Position numbers and translations under genes: made by a program
The notes under the pieces: generated by a model
The model's input: the letters and a program-made list of their open reading frames with translations, nothing else
Databases searched by the model: none
Told to the model about the DNA's origin: nothing
Shown: one piece after another, positions 35,045 to 43,179 of the stretch
Position numbering within the stretch: the first letter of the stretch is position 1
Layout: every line of letters begins with the position of its first letter
Source of the DNA: CAYYFX01 sp964571855
Lineage (GTDB): Bacteria; ARS69
Assembly: GCA_964571855.1 (NCBI GenBank)
Contig: CAZNDO010000003.1
Coordinates: 1-64,000, forward strand
Length of the DNA stretch: 64,000 bases
Direction of reading: 5' to 3'

Positions 35045-36198
35045 GTTCCCGCCCCGGACGGACCGCCGGTCATCGCGTCCGCCGCCGCGGCCACGTGGCG
35101 CGCCGCCGCGACGAAGCCGCCGTAGTCCGGCCCGCTCCCGCGCAGCGACATGGCCAGCAACTCCCCGTCGCGGCGCAGGTGGTCGAGACGCGCCGGCAGC
35201 GCCAGCGCGCGCAGCTTCGACTCCATGTCCACCGCCACCTTCCGCGCGCGCAGCAGCGCGCGGTTGCGCGGCGCGAACGGACCGAGGTCGGGCCCCACGA
35301 GCAGGAACGGGACCCCGAGCGCCATCGCCCAGTTCGAGCGCTCGTGCGGCGGCGACGCCACCACGTCGATCGCCGGGAACGCCTCCACGGTGCGGCGGTC
35401 CAGGTCCGCACGGCCGTCGAACTCCACGACCTCGGGCGCCGCTTCGCCCCCGGCCGCGCGCCGCACCGCCGCCGCGAACCGGCCACCCCGCGCCGCGAAC
35501 ACGAGGGCGCGGTGCCGCCGGTCGCGCGCGAGCGCGCACGCCCCGGCCGCGAGCGTGGCCACGTGCGCGGCCGGCTCCGCGCCGGAGCTGAAGAACGCCA
35601 CGGTCAGCGGCCCGTCACCGCCCAGGCGCGCGCGCCGCGCCGCGGTCCACTCCGCGGCACGGTCCACCAGCGCGTTCTCCACGCAGATCCCGGTGACCAG
35701 CACGCGCTCGCGCGGCACGCCGCCGCGCACGAACGCCTCCGCGGTCTCCTCCAGGGGCACGAGCACGCACGTGGCCCCGCGCACGATCGCCTCGGGCGGC
35801 GCCGCCATCTCGCCGTGCATGTACCAGACGTCGTCGCGCGTGCCGTTCGCCGCGAGCGCACCCACCGTGGCGGGGTGATCCACCACGAGCAGCCCGCGCC
35901 GCGCGCTCCACCAGCGCCAGAGGTCCCGGCCGAGGACGCGCAGCGCGAGCGACGGGCGGTTGTAGTCCGAGTCCCCGCGCAGCAGCCCGTACGCCGCCGC
36001 CACCACGCCGCCGCGCCCGGCCAGCCGGTACGCGGCGTGCGCCGCGTCCCAGGCGAGACGCGATGCCCCGCGCGACACCGCGAAGACGTCGGTGCGCACG
36101 GCCGCGGGGCCGCCCGCCGCCGTCGCGAGCGCCTGCTCGAGACCGTCGAGGTAGAACGCGTGGCCGCGGCCGATCCCGGAACCGAGGAGGTGGATCAC
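35041..36198 (-). CDS. MurG/GT28-like glycosyltransferase-fold protein
   Basis: A 385-residue cytosolic protein. It begins VIHLLGSGIGRGHAFYLDGLEQAL, the Gly-rich loop of GT-B enzymes such as MurG and UDP-GlcNAc epimerases. Later segments VWYMHGEMAAPPEA and RVLVTGICVENALVDR resemble the nucleotide-sugar transferase interdomain region, and RSNWAMALGVPFLLVGPD the C-terminal donor site. Start is GTG at 36198. A TATCCT box ends 6 bases before it, so the message may be leaderless, though no clear -35 is seen. It is coupled to the M28 gene by a GTGA overlap. Confidence 0.65.
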   Translation of the reverse strand: MIHLLGSGIGRGHAFYLDGLEQALATAAGGPAAVRTDVFAVSRGASRLAWDAAHAAYRLAGRGGVVAAAYGLLRGDSDYNRPSLALRVLGRDLWRWWSARRGLLVVDHPATVGALAANGTRDDVWYMHGEMAAPPEAIVRGATCVLVPLEETAEAFVRGGVPRERVLVTGICVENALVDRAAEWTAARRARLGGDGPLTVAFFSSGAEPAAHVATLAAGACALARDRRHRALVFAARGGRFAAAVRRAAGGEAAPEVVEFDGRADLDRRTVEAFPAIDVVASPPHERSNWAMALGVPFLLVGPDLGPFAPRNRALLRARKVAVDMESKLRALALPARLDHLRRDGELLAMSLRGSGPDYGGFVAAARHVAAAADAMTGGPSGAGT

Positions 36199-36222
36199 CC
36201 CGGAAGGATACGCCGGCCGGCC

Positions 36223-36244
36223 CGATCGCGCGATTGCGCGATCG
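36223..36244. terminator. Perfect 9-bp palindrome between protease and glycosyltransferase genes
   Basis: CGATCGCGC (36223-36231), loop gatt, GCGCGATCG (36236-36244). It starts 8 bases after the stop of the leftward metalloprotease gene and lies upstream of the next leftward gene. It could be a terminator without T-tract or an operator. Confidence 0.45.
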
Positions 36245-36251
36245 CCGCGGG

Positions 36252-39242
36252 TTACGGGCGCGCCACCACCTTCGCCGTGCGCGACTCCCCGCCCGCCGTC
36301 AGCCGGACGAAGTACACGCCCGGCGCCGCCTTGTCCCCGGACGCGTCGCGGCCGTCCCACGCCTCGCGGTGCGCGCCCGCCGCCCGCGTCCCCGCGGCGA
36401 GCAGGCGCACCCGCCGGCCGCGCACGTCGTACACGGCAAGCGTGACGTTCCCCGCGCGCGGGGTGGCGAACTCGATCCGCGCGACGTCCGCGAACGGGTT
36501 CGGCCGGATCGCCGTGAGGGCGAGTGCGGCGGGCGGCGGCGGCAGCGCCGGCGCGGACGTGGCCGCCCCGTACCGCGCGAAGATCCGCAGGTCGTCCACG
36601 CCCGCCTCCACCACCGACCCCTCGCCGAGGTCGCTGGCCACGAAGCGGAGCTGCACGCGGTCCGCGGCCCCGAAGAGCGCGTCCACATCCACCGTCTCCT
36701 CCACCCACGCGGCGCGCGACTCCGCCGTCGTCACCGCGTTCGTCCACGTGGCGCCGCCGTCGTTGGACGCGTCCACCACCCACGCGTCGTCCGTCACGGC
36801 CCCGCGGTCCGCGGAGAACCAACGCGAGTACCGCAGCGCCACGTCCTCCGCCCCGGAGAGGTCGTACACCGGCGTGAACAGCACGGTGCGGCCGCCGTCC
36901 ACGTCGTTGCAGCTGAGCTGGCACGATGTCGTGCAGCCGCCCTCGCCGGCGGCGCACTGCCCGGTGATGAAGCACAGCGAGCCGCTTCCCGGCGTGGCGT
37001 CGTCCTCCGGCTGCGCTTCGGTGCCCACCGGATCGAACAGGTCCCACCAGCCGCTGAGCGCGTCGTCGTCGAGCGCGCCGGCGGTCCATCCGGACGCGCC
37101 GCCCTCGAGGTCGTCCACGACGTGGGCCACGTCGAACACGTGCAGCTCGTCCGGCGCGCGCCGCGGGGAGGATCCGGAGTTTCCCGCGGTGTCCCACGCC
37201 TCGAACCAGTACTCCACCGCGGAGTTCCCCGGCACGGCGCCCAGATGCGCCGCGAACCCGTCGGGAGCGCCGGTGGGCGTCATCGCGAGGTCCGCGAACG
37301 GACCGCCGTTCACGCGCCAGTGCACGAAGACGGCGGCCGGATCGATGGCCGCCGCGCTGGACGTGATCGTGGCCGTCAGATCGAACCCGGCGGAGCCGTC
37401 CGTGACGTGCGGCATCTCCCCGGTGACGAAGTCGATCGGGCCGAAGACCTCCGGGCACTCGAACCCCTTCGCCTCCGCCGCCGCGCACAGCCACTCGTGG
37501 TGCGGCGTGCCGTTCGTGAGCACGGCGTCGTCGTCGTCCGCGAGGAACGTCCACAGCACCTGGTCGGGGAACGTGCGCGGCGTGCCGAGCATGCGCCCCT
37601 CGTGCCACGTGCGGAACGCGGCCTCGTCCGCCGCCGCGGCGGGAAGCGCCGCCAGCATCCCCTGCCACGCGAGCCAGTGGAAGCCCGCCATCACCTGCCC
37701 CGCGCGGTGCGCGCCGGTCTCGTTGTCCGAGGGGTAGGTGAGCGTGTTGTCCGCGTTGCGGATGCCGCTGTTGCAGCCCGTGGCGGAGGAGAAGCCGTAC
37801 CCGATCACCGGGTTCCGGTCGATGAAGTTCGCGAACGCGTCCGAGTTGCCCTCGTGCAGACCGCTGGGCGGCTCGGGCTCGCCGTTCCCCACGTACAGCT
37901 CCTGCGTCACGCCGTGCCCGTACTCGTGGTAGATCACGTTGCCCAGCGTGCCGGTGTTGTAGTACGACACGGCGCCGTCGCCCGGCGCGCAGTAGTTCGT
38001 GCCGATCCCGTCCCACCACGCGTTGCCCGGGCAGAAGCCGTCCTCGCGTCCCACGATCGCGTGCATGGAGTAGTCCAGACGCGTGAAGTCCGGATCGATC
38101 GCCTTCAGGAAGTCGTGCGCCAGGTTCGTGTGGTAGAACGTCGTGCGCTCGTCGCGCCGCGAGTTCGCCCCGTCCCACAGCAGCGTCACCGGGTGCCCGT
38201 TCGCCACGACCACGGACACCGCCGCGTCCGGGCCCAGGTGCGGCATGCGGTGCACGTCGCACCACGGTCCCGCCAGGCGCGCCGAGGCCTCCACGGGCGC
38301 CGCGCCGAAGTGGATGACGTCGAAGTCCCCGCGCGCGTCCGACTGCCCCGTGGCGTCCTCCACGGTGACCGTGACGTGCTCGTACGGGTACGGGGAGTAG
38401 CCGTCGCACCAGCCGTACGTGGGCGGGTTGGCCGCGGTCGAGCCGCGCGTGTCGCCGGACACGACCAGCGGGAAGTAGAGGTTGCGGCGGCCGAGGAGGT
38501 CGCCGGTGACGCCGTGCACGAAGCTCTCCCACTTCCCGAAGGGCTCGGCCGACTCGAAGACCACGCGGTACGCCGGCGCCGGCGCGAACGTGTCCCCCGC
38601 GGGCGCCGGCATGAGGATCGGCTCCGCGAGCACCGGCCGGTCGGCGCGCGGCACGGTGCGGAGCGCGGCCGCGGCGACGGCCGTGGCGGCTTCCGCCGAC
38701 AGCGTCGCACGCGCCACCCCGCCGTCGGGCTCGGGAACGAACCCGGATCCGGACGCGGCGATGCGCCCGTCCGGCCCGCACAGCACGAAGGCGCTCGCCG
38801 CCCACACCGGGAGGCCGTCCAGCACCTGCCGGTAGTGCACGGCGACCTTGCCGCCGCGCCGGGTGACGCTGCGCAGCTCCGCGTTGTCCTCGCGCACGCC
38901 GAACGCGTCCGGGTGCGCGCGCAGGAAGTCGCCGGCGAGCGCGGCGGCGGCGGCGTCCGAGCGCGGCGCGGCCGCGAGACGGAGGTCGCCGCCGTACGCC
39001 ATGCGCACGCGGCCGGAGAAGGGATCGATCTGCAGGACGGGCGCGGGGCCGCGACCGCGCAGGTCGGACGCGGGGGCGGCGGGGGCGAAGGCGGCGCGCG
39101 CCGCCGCCTCGCGGTAGGTCTCGTACGCGAGCGGGATCTCGAGGGCGGCGGACCCGGCCGACTCGCGGTAGGCTTGAGCGTCCGCGGCGGCGATCGTCAG
39201 CAGGAACGCCGTCCCCGCACGGAGGAATCGTGGAAGGCGCAT
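36252..39242 (-). CDS. Secreted thermolysin/fungalysin-like (M4/M36) metalloprotease with FlgD/T9SS-like C-terminus
   Basis: A 996-residue exported protease. It has a signal peptide (1-24) and an FTP/PepSY-like propeptide (about 60-250, with VLDGLPVWAASAFVLCGPDG). The catalytic domain has HEYGH (H439, E440, H443) and GLHEGNSDAFANF (Glu464, Asp468), so all zinc ligands are present. Domains about 630-900 are beta-sandwich/MAM-like (GWTAGALDDD, VVDASNDGGATWTN). The last 90 residues (IRPNPFADVARIEF, LAVYDVRGRRVRLL, PGVYFVRLTAG) are a FlgD-Ig/T9SS class A-like sorting domain. The ATG at 39242 begins a normal signal peptide; GGAG lies 9 bases upstream. Confidence 0.9.
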   Translation of the reverse strand: MRLPRFLRAGTAFLLTIAAADAQAYRESAGSAALEIPLAYETYREAAARAAFAPAAPASDLRGRGPAPVLQIDPFSGRVRMAYGGDLRLAAAPRSDAAAAALAGDFLRAHPDAFGVREDNAELRSVTRRGGKVAVHYRQVLDGLPVWAASAFVLCGPDGRIAASGSGFVPEPDGGVARATLSAEAATAVAAAALRTVPRADRPVLAEPILMPAPAGDTFAPAPAYRVVFESAEPFGKWESFVHGVTGDLLGRRNLYFPLVVSGDTRGSTAANPPTYGWCDGYSPYPYEHVTVTVEDATGQSDARGDFDVIHFGAAPVEASARLAGPWCDVHRMPHLGPDAAVSVVVANGHPVTLLWDGANSRRDERTTFYHTNLAHDFLKAIDPDFTRLDYSMHAIVGREDGFCPGNAWWDGIGTNYCAPGDGAVSYYNTGTLGNVIYHEYGHGVTQELYVGNGEPEPPSGLHEGNSDAFANFIDRNPVIGYGFSSATGCNSGIRNADNTLTYPSDNETGAHRAGQVMAGFHWLAWQGMLAALPAAAADEAAFRTWHEGRMLGTPRTFPDQVLWTFLADDDDAVLTNGTPHHEWLCAAAEAKGFECPEVFGPIDFVTGEMPHVTDGSAGFDLTATITSSAAAIDPAAVFVHWRVNGGPFADLAMTPTGAPDGFAAHLGAVPGNSAVEYWFEAWDTAGNSGSSPRRAPDELHVFDVAHVVDDLEGGASGWTAGALDDDALSGWWDLFDPVGTEAQPEDDATPGSGSLCFITGQCAAGEGGCTTSCQLSCNDVDGGRTVLFTPVYDLSGAEDVALRYSRWFSADRGAVTDDAWVVDASNDGGATWTNAVTTAESRAAWVEETVDVDALFGAADRVQLRFVASDLGEGSVVEAGVDDLRIFARYGAATSAPALPPPPAALALTAIRPNPFADVARIEFATPRAGNVTLAVYDVRGRRVRLLAAGTRAAGAHREAWDGRDASGDKAAPGVYFVRLTAGGESRTAKVVARP

Positions 39243-39330
39243 GGGGGTGCTCCGGAATTCGTCCGGCCTCGGGGAGGCGGCCGGCCCCCGCACTATAGCG
39301 CATCACGTCGCGGCCCGCAGGGCCCGGTCC

Positions 39331-39360
39331 TTGACACTCCCCTCGCGATCGCCACACCTT
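39331..39360 (+). promoter_or_regulatory. Putative leaderless promoter of the HAD phosphatase gene
   Basis: TTGACA (39331-39336), 18 bases, CACCTT (39355-39360), then 6 bases to the GTG at 39367. No ribosome-binding site precedes the GTG. Confidence 0.5.
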
Positions 39361-39366
39361 CGGCCC

Positions 39367-40137
39367 GTGGGCATCCTCCTGGACATCGACGGGACCCTGC
39401 TCGTCGCGGGTCGCCCCGTGGACGGTGCAGCCGCCGCGGTCGACGCGCTCCGGCGCGCCGGGCATCGCCTGCTCTTCGCCACGAACACGAGCCGGAAATC
39501 CCGCGCGGACATCGCCGCGGCGCTGCGCGCGGCGGGCATCGCGGCCGCGGACGCGGACGTCCTGAACGCGGGCTCCGCCGCCGCCGTGGCGCTGGCCGCC
39601 GAGGGCGTGCGCCGCGTGCACGCGCTCCTGCCGGAGGCGGCGCTGGCGGACTGGGCGGACTTCGCCCTGGTGGACGAGGACGCGGAGGCGGTGGTCGTGG
39701 GCGACCTCGGCGCCGGCTTCGACTTCGCGCGCCTCGCGCGGGCGTTCCGCATGCTGCGGGGCGGCGCGCGGTTCATCGCCGCGCACCGCAACCCCTGGTG
39801 GCGCGACGACACGGGCCGGCTCACGCTGGACGCCGGCACGTTCGTGGCGGCGCTGGAGTACGCGAGCGGGCGCGAGGCCGAGCTCATCGGCAAGCCCGCG
39901 CCCGGCTTCTTCCGGATGGCCGCGCGCCTCCTGGGCGAGGCGCCGTCCGCCCTCTCCATCGTGGGCGACGACCTCGTGGCGGACGTGGCCGGCGGGCGCG
40001 CGGCGGGGCTGACCACCTGGCTGGTCCGCACCGGGAAGTTCGACGCGGACGCGCTGGCCCGTACGGCGCCCGGGCGCGCGCCGCACCACGTGCTGGACTC
40101 CGTGGCCGACCTGCCCGCGCGCCACCCGCCGCCTTGA
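39367..40137 (+). CDS. HAD-superfamily (type IIA) phosphatase, NagD/HDHD2-like
   Basis: A 256-residue cytosolic hydrolase. Motifs in order: LLDIDGTLL (nucleophile Asp and acid Asp), FATNTSRKS (motif II Thr/Ser), a C2-type cap domain (about 85-170), ELIGKPAPGFFRMA (motif III Lys) and SIVGDDLVADVAGG (motif IV Asp pair). The DIDGT start and NTS motif place it in HAD-IIA, which includes NagD-type nucleotide or sugar-phosphate phosphatases. Start is GTG at 39367, immediately giving the catalytic motif. Its stop overlaps the -35 of the superoxide dismutase gene. Substrate unknown. Confidence 0.88.
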   Translation: MGILLDIDGTLLVAGRPVDGAAAAVDALRRAGHRLLFATNTSRKSRADIAAALRAAGIAAADADVLNAGSAAAVALAAEGVRRVHALLPEAALADWADFALVDEDAEAVVVGDLGAGFDFARLARAFRMLRGGARFIAAHRNPWWRDDTGRLTLDAGTFVAALEYASGREAELIGKPAPGFFRMAARLLGEAPSALSIVGDDLVADVAGGRAAGLTTWLVRTGKFDADALARTAPGRAPHHVLDSVADLPARHPPP

Positions 40138-40162
40138 CACGCCGCGGGCCGGCTCCGATCGT
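40134..40162 (+). promoter_or_regulatory. Putative promoter of the nickel superoxide dismutase gene
   Basis: TTGACA (40134-40139) overlaps the phosphatase stop codon. After 17 bases comes GATCGT (40157-40162). The leader is about 33 bases and contains AGGAG 8 bases before the ATG. The -10 is weak. Confidence 0.45.
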
Positions 40163-40202
40163 TCCTGCCTCACCTCCCCTCACCATCCCAGGAGTCGATC
40201 CC

Positions 40203-40670
40203 ATGAAGAACCCGCTGCTCCTCGCCGCATCGCTCGCCGCCGTGCTGCTCGCGCCGGCCGCGCTCCACGCCCACTGCCAGGTCCCGTGCGGGATCTACGA
40301 CGACGCCGCGCGCATCGCGGGGATGCGCGAGGACGCCGTCACGATCGGGAAGGCGATCACGAACCTCGGCGAGCTGGCCGGCAAGAACGACGCGCAGTCC
40401 TGGAACCAGGCCGTCCGCTGGACGACGACGAAGGAGGACCACGCGTCCCGCATCATCCAGGTGGCTTCGGAGTACTTCCTCACGCAGAAGGTCAAGCCGG
40501 TGGCGGCGGGCGCGGAGGGTTACGACGCGTACGTGGCGTCCGTGACGGAGCTGCACGCGGTGATGCGCGCGGCGATGGTGACGAAGCAGACGCCGACGGC
40601 GGACTCGGTGAAGGCGCTGGACGCCGCCATCGACAAGCTGGCGGCGCGCTGGGGCGAGCACACGCACTAG
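40203..40670 (+). CDS. sodN: Nickel superoxide dismutase with Sec signal peptide
   Basis: A 155-residue Ni-SOD that dismutes superoxide. The nickel hook HCQVPCGIYDD (residues 24-34) is diagnostic: the His1 imidazole and amine, Cys2 and Cys6 bind Ni. In many bacteria a short propeptide is removed by the SodX protease to expose His1. Here a textbook signal peptide (1-23, ending LHA) would be cut by signal peptidase directly before His24, yielding the mature N-terminus and exporting the enzyme. The rest (AITNLGELAGKNDAQSWNQAVRWTTTKEDHA) matches the four-helix bundle. AGGAG precedes the ATG. No sodX gene lies nearby. Confidence 0.93.
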   Translation: MKNPLLLAASLAAVLLAPAALHAHCQVPCGIYDDAARIAGMREDAVTIGKAITNLGELAGKNDAQSWNQAVRWTTTKEDHASRIIQVASEYFLTQKVKPVAAGAEGYDAYVASVTELHAVMRAAMVTKQTPTADSVKALDAAIDKLAARWGEHTH

Positions 40671-40679
40671 GGAACCGCC

Positions 40680-40703
40680 GGGGGGGCGGTCTCCCGCCCC
40701 CCC
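40680..40703. terminator. Strong GC hairpin between convergent genes
   Basis: GGGGGGGCGG (40680-40689), loop tctc, CCGCCCCCCC (40694-40703): a perfect 10-bp stem between the sodN stop (40670) and the stop of the leftward caspase-fold gene (40711). It probably terminates both, though no T-tract follows. Confidence 0.65.
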
Positions 40704-40710
40704 GCACAGC

Positions 40711-41445
40711 CTACCGGTAGGCCGCCTTCGTGCGGCCCCAGGTGTCCGCTTCCACGGCCACCGAGCCCACGCCGATCACGCAGTCCGGGCACCCGCCGTC
40801 CCACGTGGGGGTCGTGAAGCCGTCGCCGCAGTTCGCGATGGCGTACTCGGCCGCCTCCTGCACCGTCACGTTCCCGTCCTCGTTCGCATCGGCCGCGCCG
40901 TCCAGCCCCGCCGTGAAGCACGGCGTGAACGCGCCCTCCGTGGGGCAATCCGTGGCGGTCGCCGAGGTGATCGTGCAGATGCGGGTGTCCAGCGCGTTGA
41001 TCGCGTTCGCGAAGTCCCCGGACGCGCACGAGTCCATGATGAGCACGGTGTGCGCGATCGTCTCGCCCAGGATGGCCTGCAGGTCCGCGGGATCCAGGCG
41101 CGTGCAGTCCGGTCCCACCCAGGCCCCGCTCACCAGCACCTCGCCGAGTCCCTCGTAGAACAGCAGGAACTTGTCCTCGGGGCCCGGCGGCAGGTTCGAC
41201 TCGATGTCCGTGAACATCTCGATCTCGTTCCGGTCCGCCACGGCCACGACCGGGATGCCGGCCATGGTCATGGAGCCCTGCATGGCGGCGATGTCGCCGG
41301 GCACCGCGGGGAAGTCGGGCGAGCACTTGTTCTCGTAGTCCGAGTTCCCGATGAGCAGCGCTTTCGCCGGCATCTCCGCGTGCGCCGCGGCGAAGCCGAA
41401 CGCTCCGCAGGCGATCGGGATCCAGAGCTGGTGTCGTCGGATCAT
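40711..41445 (-). CDS. Secreted caspase-fold protein lacking catalytic His, with EF-hand and WG C-terminal motif
   Basis: A 244-residue exported protein. It has a signal peptide (1-23, AHA end) and then a C14 caspase-like fold: AKALLIGNSDYEN, strand DKFLLFYEGLGE, and VLIMDSCASGDF with the candidate nucleophile Cys140. In active relatives the strand ends in YxGHG; here it is YEGLG, with Leu100 in place of the catalytic His, so it is probably inactive or altered. A canonical EF-hand loop DANEDGNVTVQE (186-197) follows, then the shared tail VEADTWGRTKAAYR (Trp236). GGGAGGAGGG precedes the ATG at 41445. A scaffold or calcium-sensing surface role is possible. Confidence 0.75.
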   Translation of the reverse strand: MIRRHQLWIPIACGAFGFAAAHAEMPAKALLIGNSDYENKCSPDFPAVPGDIAAMQGSMTMAGIPVVAVADRNEIEMFTDIESNLPPGPEDKFLLFYEGLGEVLVSGAWVGPDCTRLDPADLQAILGETIAHTVLIMDSCASGDFANAINALDTRICTITSATATDCPTEGAFTPCFTAGLDGAADANEDGNVTVQEAAEYAIANCGDGFTTPTWDGGCPDCVIGVGSVAVEADTWGRTKAAYR

Positions 41446-41512
41446 CCCGTCCCTCCTCCCGGGGGTGCGTTCCCGCCCGGCGGCGCGTCCGCCGGACGAG
41501 CCGCATCCTAGC

Positions 41513-42058
41513 CTACTTCTCCCCCCGGCGGGCCGAGACATGCGCCGCGTAGCGCTCGACCAGGAAGTGGTCCCACACCTGGTCCAGCGCGGCCACGCCG
41601 TCGTCGTCCAGCTGGCCGAGCGCGTTCAGCGTGAGCGAGACCTTCGTGCCGGATCCCTCGGCGGCGAACACGAACGTGTGCACCAGATCCACGGCCTTGC
41701 CGGAGAAGCCCAGCGGGCCGCGCAGCTTCAGCACCTTCCCCGGCTCCGCCCAGAGGACCTCCGCGTGCTTCACGCCGTGGCCGGCGTCGTCGAAGATCTC
41801 CCAGAAGCCGCCGCCGGGCTTGCGGTCGATGACCAGGCGGCGCGGCTTCCCCGAGAACGTATGGTCCCACCACGCGGAGACGTCCCCCGTGAAGAGGTCC
41901 CACGCCTCCGCGGGCGGCACGGGGACGACGACTTCCTTGGTGAGCGTGACCCCGCGCAGCGGGAACTCCGTGACTTCCCCGGCGCGCGCGGGCGGCGCGC
42001 CGGCGGCGGTACCGATCAGGGCGAGCGCCGCGACGGCGCAACGGAACGACGGCGTCAT
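41513..42058 (-). CDS. Exported SRPBCC (START/AHSA1-like) domain protein
   Basis: A 181-residue protein with a signal peptide (about 1-26, ARA end) and a single helix-grip SRPBCC domain. The domain shows TKEVVVPVPPAEAWDLFTG, WWDHTFSGKPRRLVID, GGGFWEIFDDAGHG, LRGPLGFSGKAVDLVHTFVF, and the long C-terminal helix. The family binds hydrophobic ligands or helps fold partners, usually in the cytosol, so export is unusual. GGAGGAG lies 8 bases before the ATG. It lies between two leftward genes carrying the WG tail but lacks the tail itself. Confidence 0.82.
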   Translation of the reverse strand: MTPSFRCAVAALALIGTAAGAPPARAGEVTEFPLRGVTLTKEVVVPVPPAEAWDLFTGDVSAWWDHTFSGKPRRLVIDRKPGGGFWEIFDDAGHGVKHAEVLWAEPGKVLKLRGPLGFSGKAVDLVHTFVFAAEGSGTKVSLTLNALGQLDDDGVAALDQVWDHFLVERYAAHVSARRGEK

Positions 42059-42218
42059 GCTTCGATCTCCTCCACGGTTCGACCGGGACGGGGGTACGAT
42101 GATCCCTCCCACGACGGAGGGGCGTTCCTTTGCCGGGAGCGTAGAGCGCCGGGCGGCGCGGCGCGAGGCCGGCGATGGTCCGGCGGGCGGCGCGCCCGTC
42201 GGACAGCCCGACGAAGAA

Positions 42219-42246
42219 GGGGCCGGGAGGTCTCCCCCCCGGCCCC
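42219..42246 (-). terminator. Terminator hairpin after the GYWKNHP-domain gene
   Basis: Stem GGGGCCGGG (42219-42227) with CCCGGCCCC (42238-42246), loop 10 bases, perfect 9 bp. It lies 25 bases past the stop of the leftward gene. Read leftward it is followed by ttcttc, a weak T-rich tail. The same stem sequence occurs at 53453-53495. Confidence 0.6.
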
Positions 42247-42270
42247 GGATGCCGCCGCGCGAGGCGCCGG

Positions 42271-43179
42271 TCACCGGTACAGCGACTTGACCGAGCCCCA
42301 GGTCGTGGGACGCACCGGCGTGGCACACGTGCCCGGTCCGATGACGCCGTTGTTGAAGTCGTCCAGGGCCTGCGTGGTGCTGCTGGTGGCGCCCGGATCC
42401 AGCGTGCCCGCCCCGAGCGGCGGGATCAGCTTCGACCCGATCAGGAAGTCCGCGTACGTGAGCGCGGCCGCCACGTCCGCGTCCGCCGCGCCGTTCGCCG
42501 CGTTCAGCTTCGTGGCGATCGCCTGCCGCGCGAGCGAGACGAGCCCGTTCCCCTGCGTGGGCTGCTGCAGGATGGCGAGGAGCTGCGCCTTCGTGTACGA
42601 ACGCGTGCCGAGCGTCATCGGCGACGTCGGCCACACGTTCGGGTGGTTCTTCCAGTAGCCGACGGTGAACGTGCAGTTCTGCCCGCCGCGCGTGGCGCCG
42701 TGGGCCGGCGGCGCGGTGGCGCTGCGATTCTGCAGGGGCGTGGAGTTCAGGTACACGCCGAACACCCAGCTCTTGTCCACGTCCAGCTCGTCCCGCCACG
42801 TGGCGCTGAGGCCGGTCTCGTCCAGCAGATCGCCGATCTCCACGCGCGCCTTCTGCCCCGGCGCGAGCGCGAAACTGGTGAGCGCTCCGCCCCACGTGTT
42901 GAGGGTGGGCGTGCCGGTGAACACCGCCTCCTGCTGGATCGCGTTCGGGCCCGGATAGAACTTCTGCCCGTTCGCGAGGAAGTCCGTGCGCTTGAGCCAC
43001 TGGACGGTGAAGCCGCCCGGCGCACCCATCGCGCCGGGATCGATCTCGAGCACGACCTTGGCGAACCCCGTCTCCACGACGCGTGCCGTCGGCGTGGGCA
43101 GCGTATCCGCGGCGAACGCGACCAGCGGCAACGCGGGGAGAGCCGCGAGACCGGTGAACCAGCGCGTCACACCCTTCAT
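42271..43179 (-). CDS. Secreted GYWKNHP-domain protein with WG C-terminal motif
   Basis: A 302-residue exported protein. It has a signal peptide (about 1-24) and a beta-sandwich domain (about 30-155, VLEIDPGAMGAPGGFTVQWLKR). A helical domain then starts with CTFTVGYWKNHPNVWP, a motif seen in many extracellular proteins of unknown role. It contains a region resembling all-alpha repeats (TKAQLLAILQQPTQGNGLVSLARQAIATKL). The end is PVRPTTWGSVKSLYR, the shared motif (Trp294). GAGG lies 8 bases before the ATG. Function unknown; surface or matrix role inferred from the tail. Confidence 0.72.
   Translation of the reverse strand: MKGVTRWFTGLAALPALPLVAFAADTLPTPTARVVETGFAKVVLEIDPGAMGAPGGFTVQWLKRTDFLANGQKFYPGPNAIQQEAVFTGTPTLNTWGGALTSFALAPGQKARVEIGDLLDETGLSATWRDELDVDKSWVFGVYLNSTPLQNRSATAPPAHGATRGGQNCTFTVGYWKNHPNVWPTSPMTLGTRSYTKAQLLAILQQPTQGNGLVSLARQAIATKLNAANGAADADVAAALTYADFLIGSKLIPPLGAGTLDPGATSSTTQALDDFNNGVIGPGTCATPVRPTTWGSVKSLYR

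Noticed and set aside
35041..40173. 1710-residue leftward frame
   Set aside because: Only the last 385 codons are real (start GTG 36198). The rest is an off-frame shadow of the M4/M36 protease gene and antisense to the phosphatase gene.
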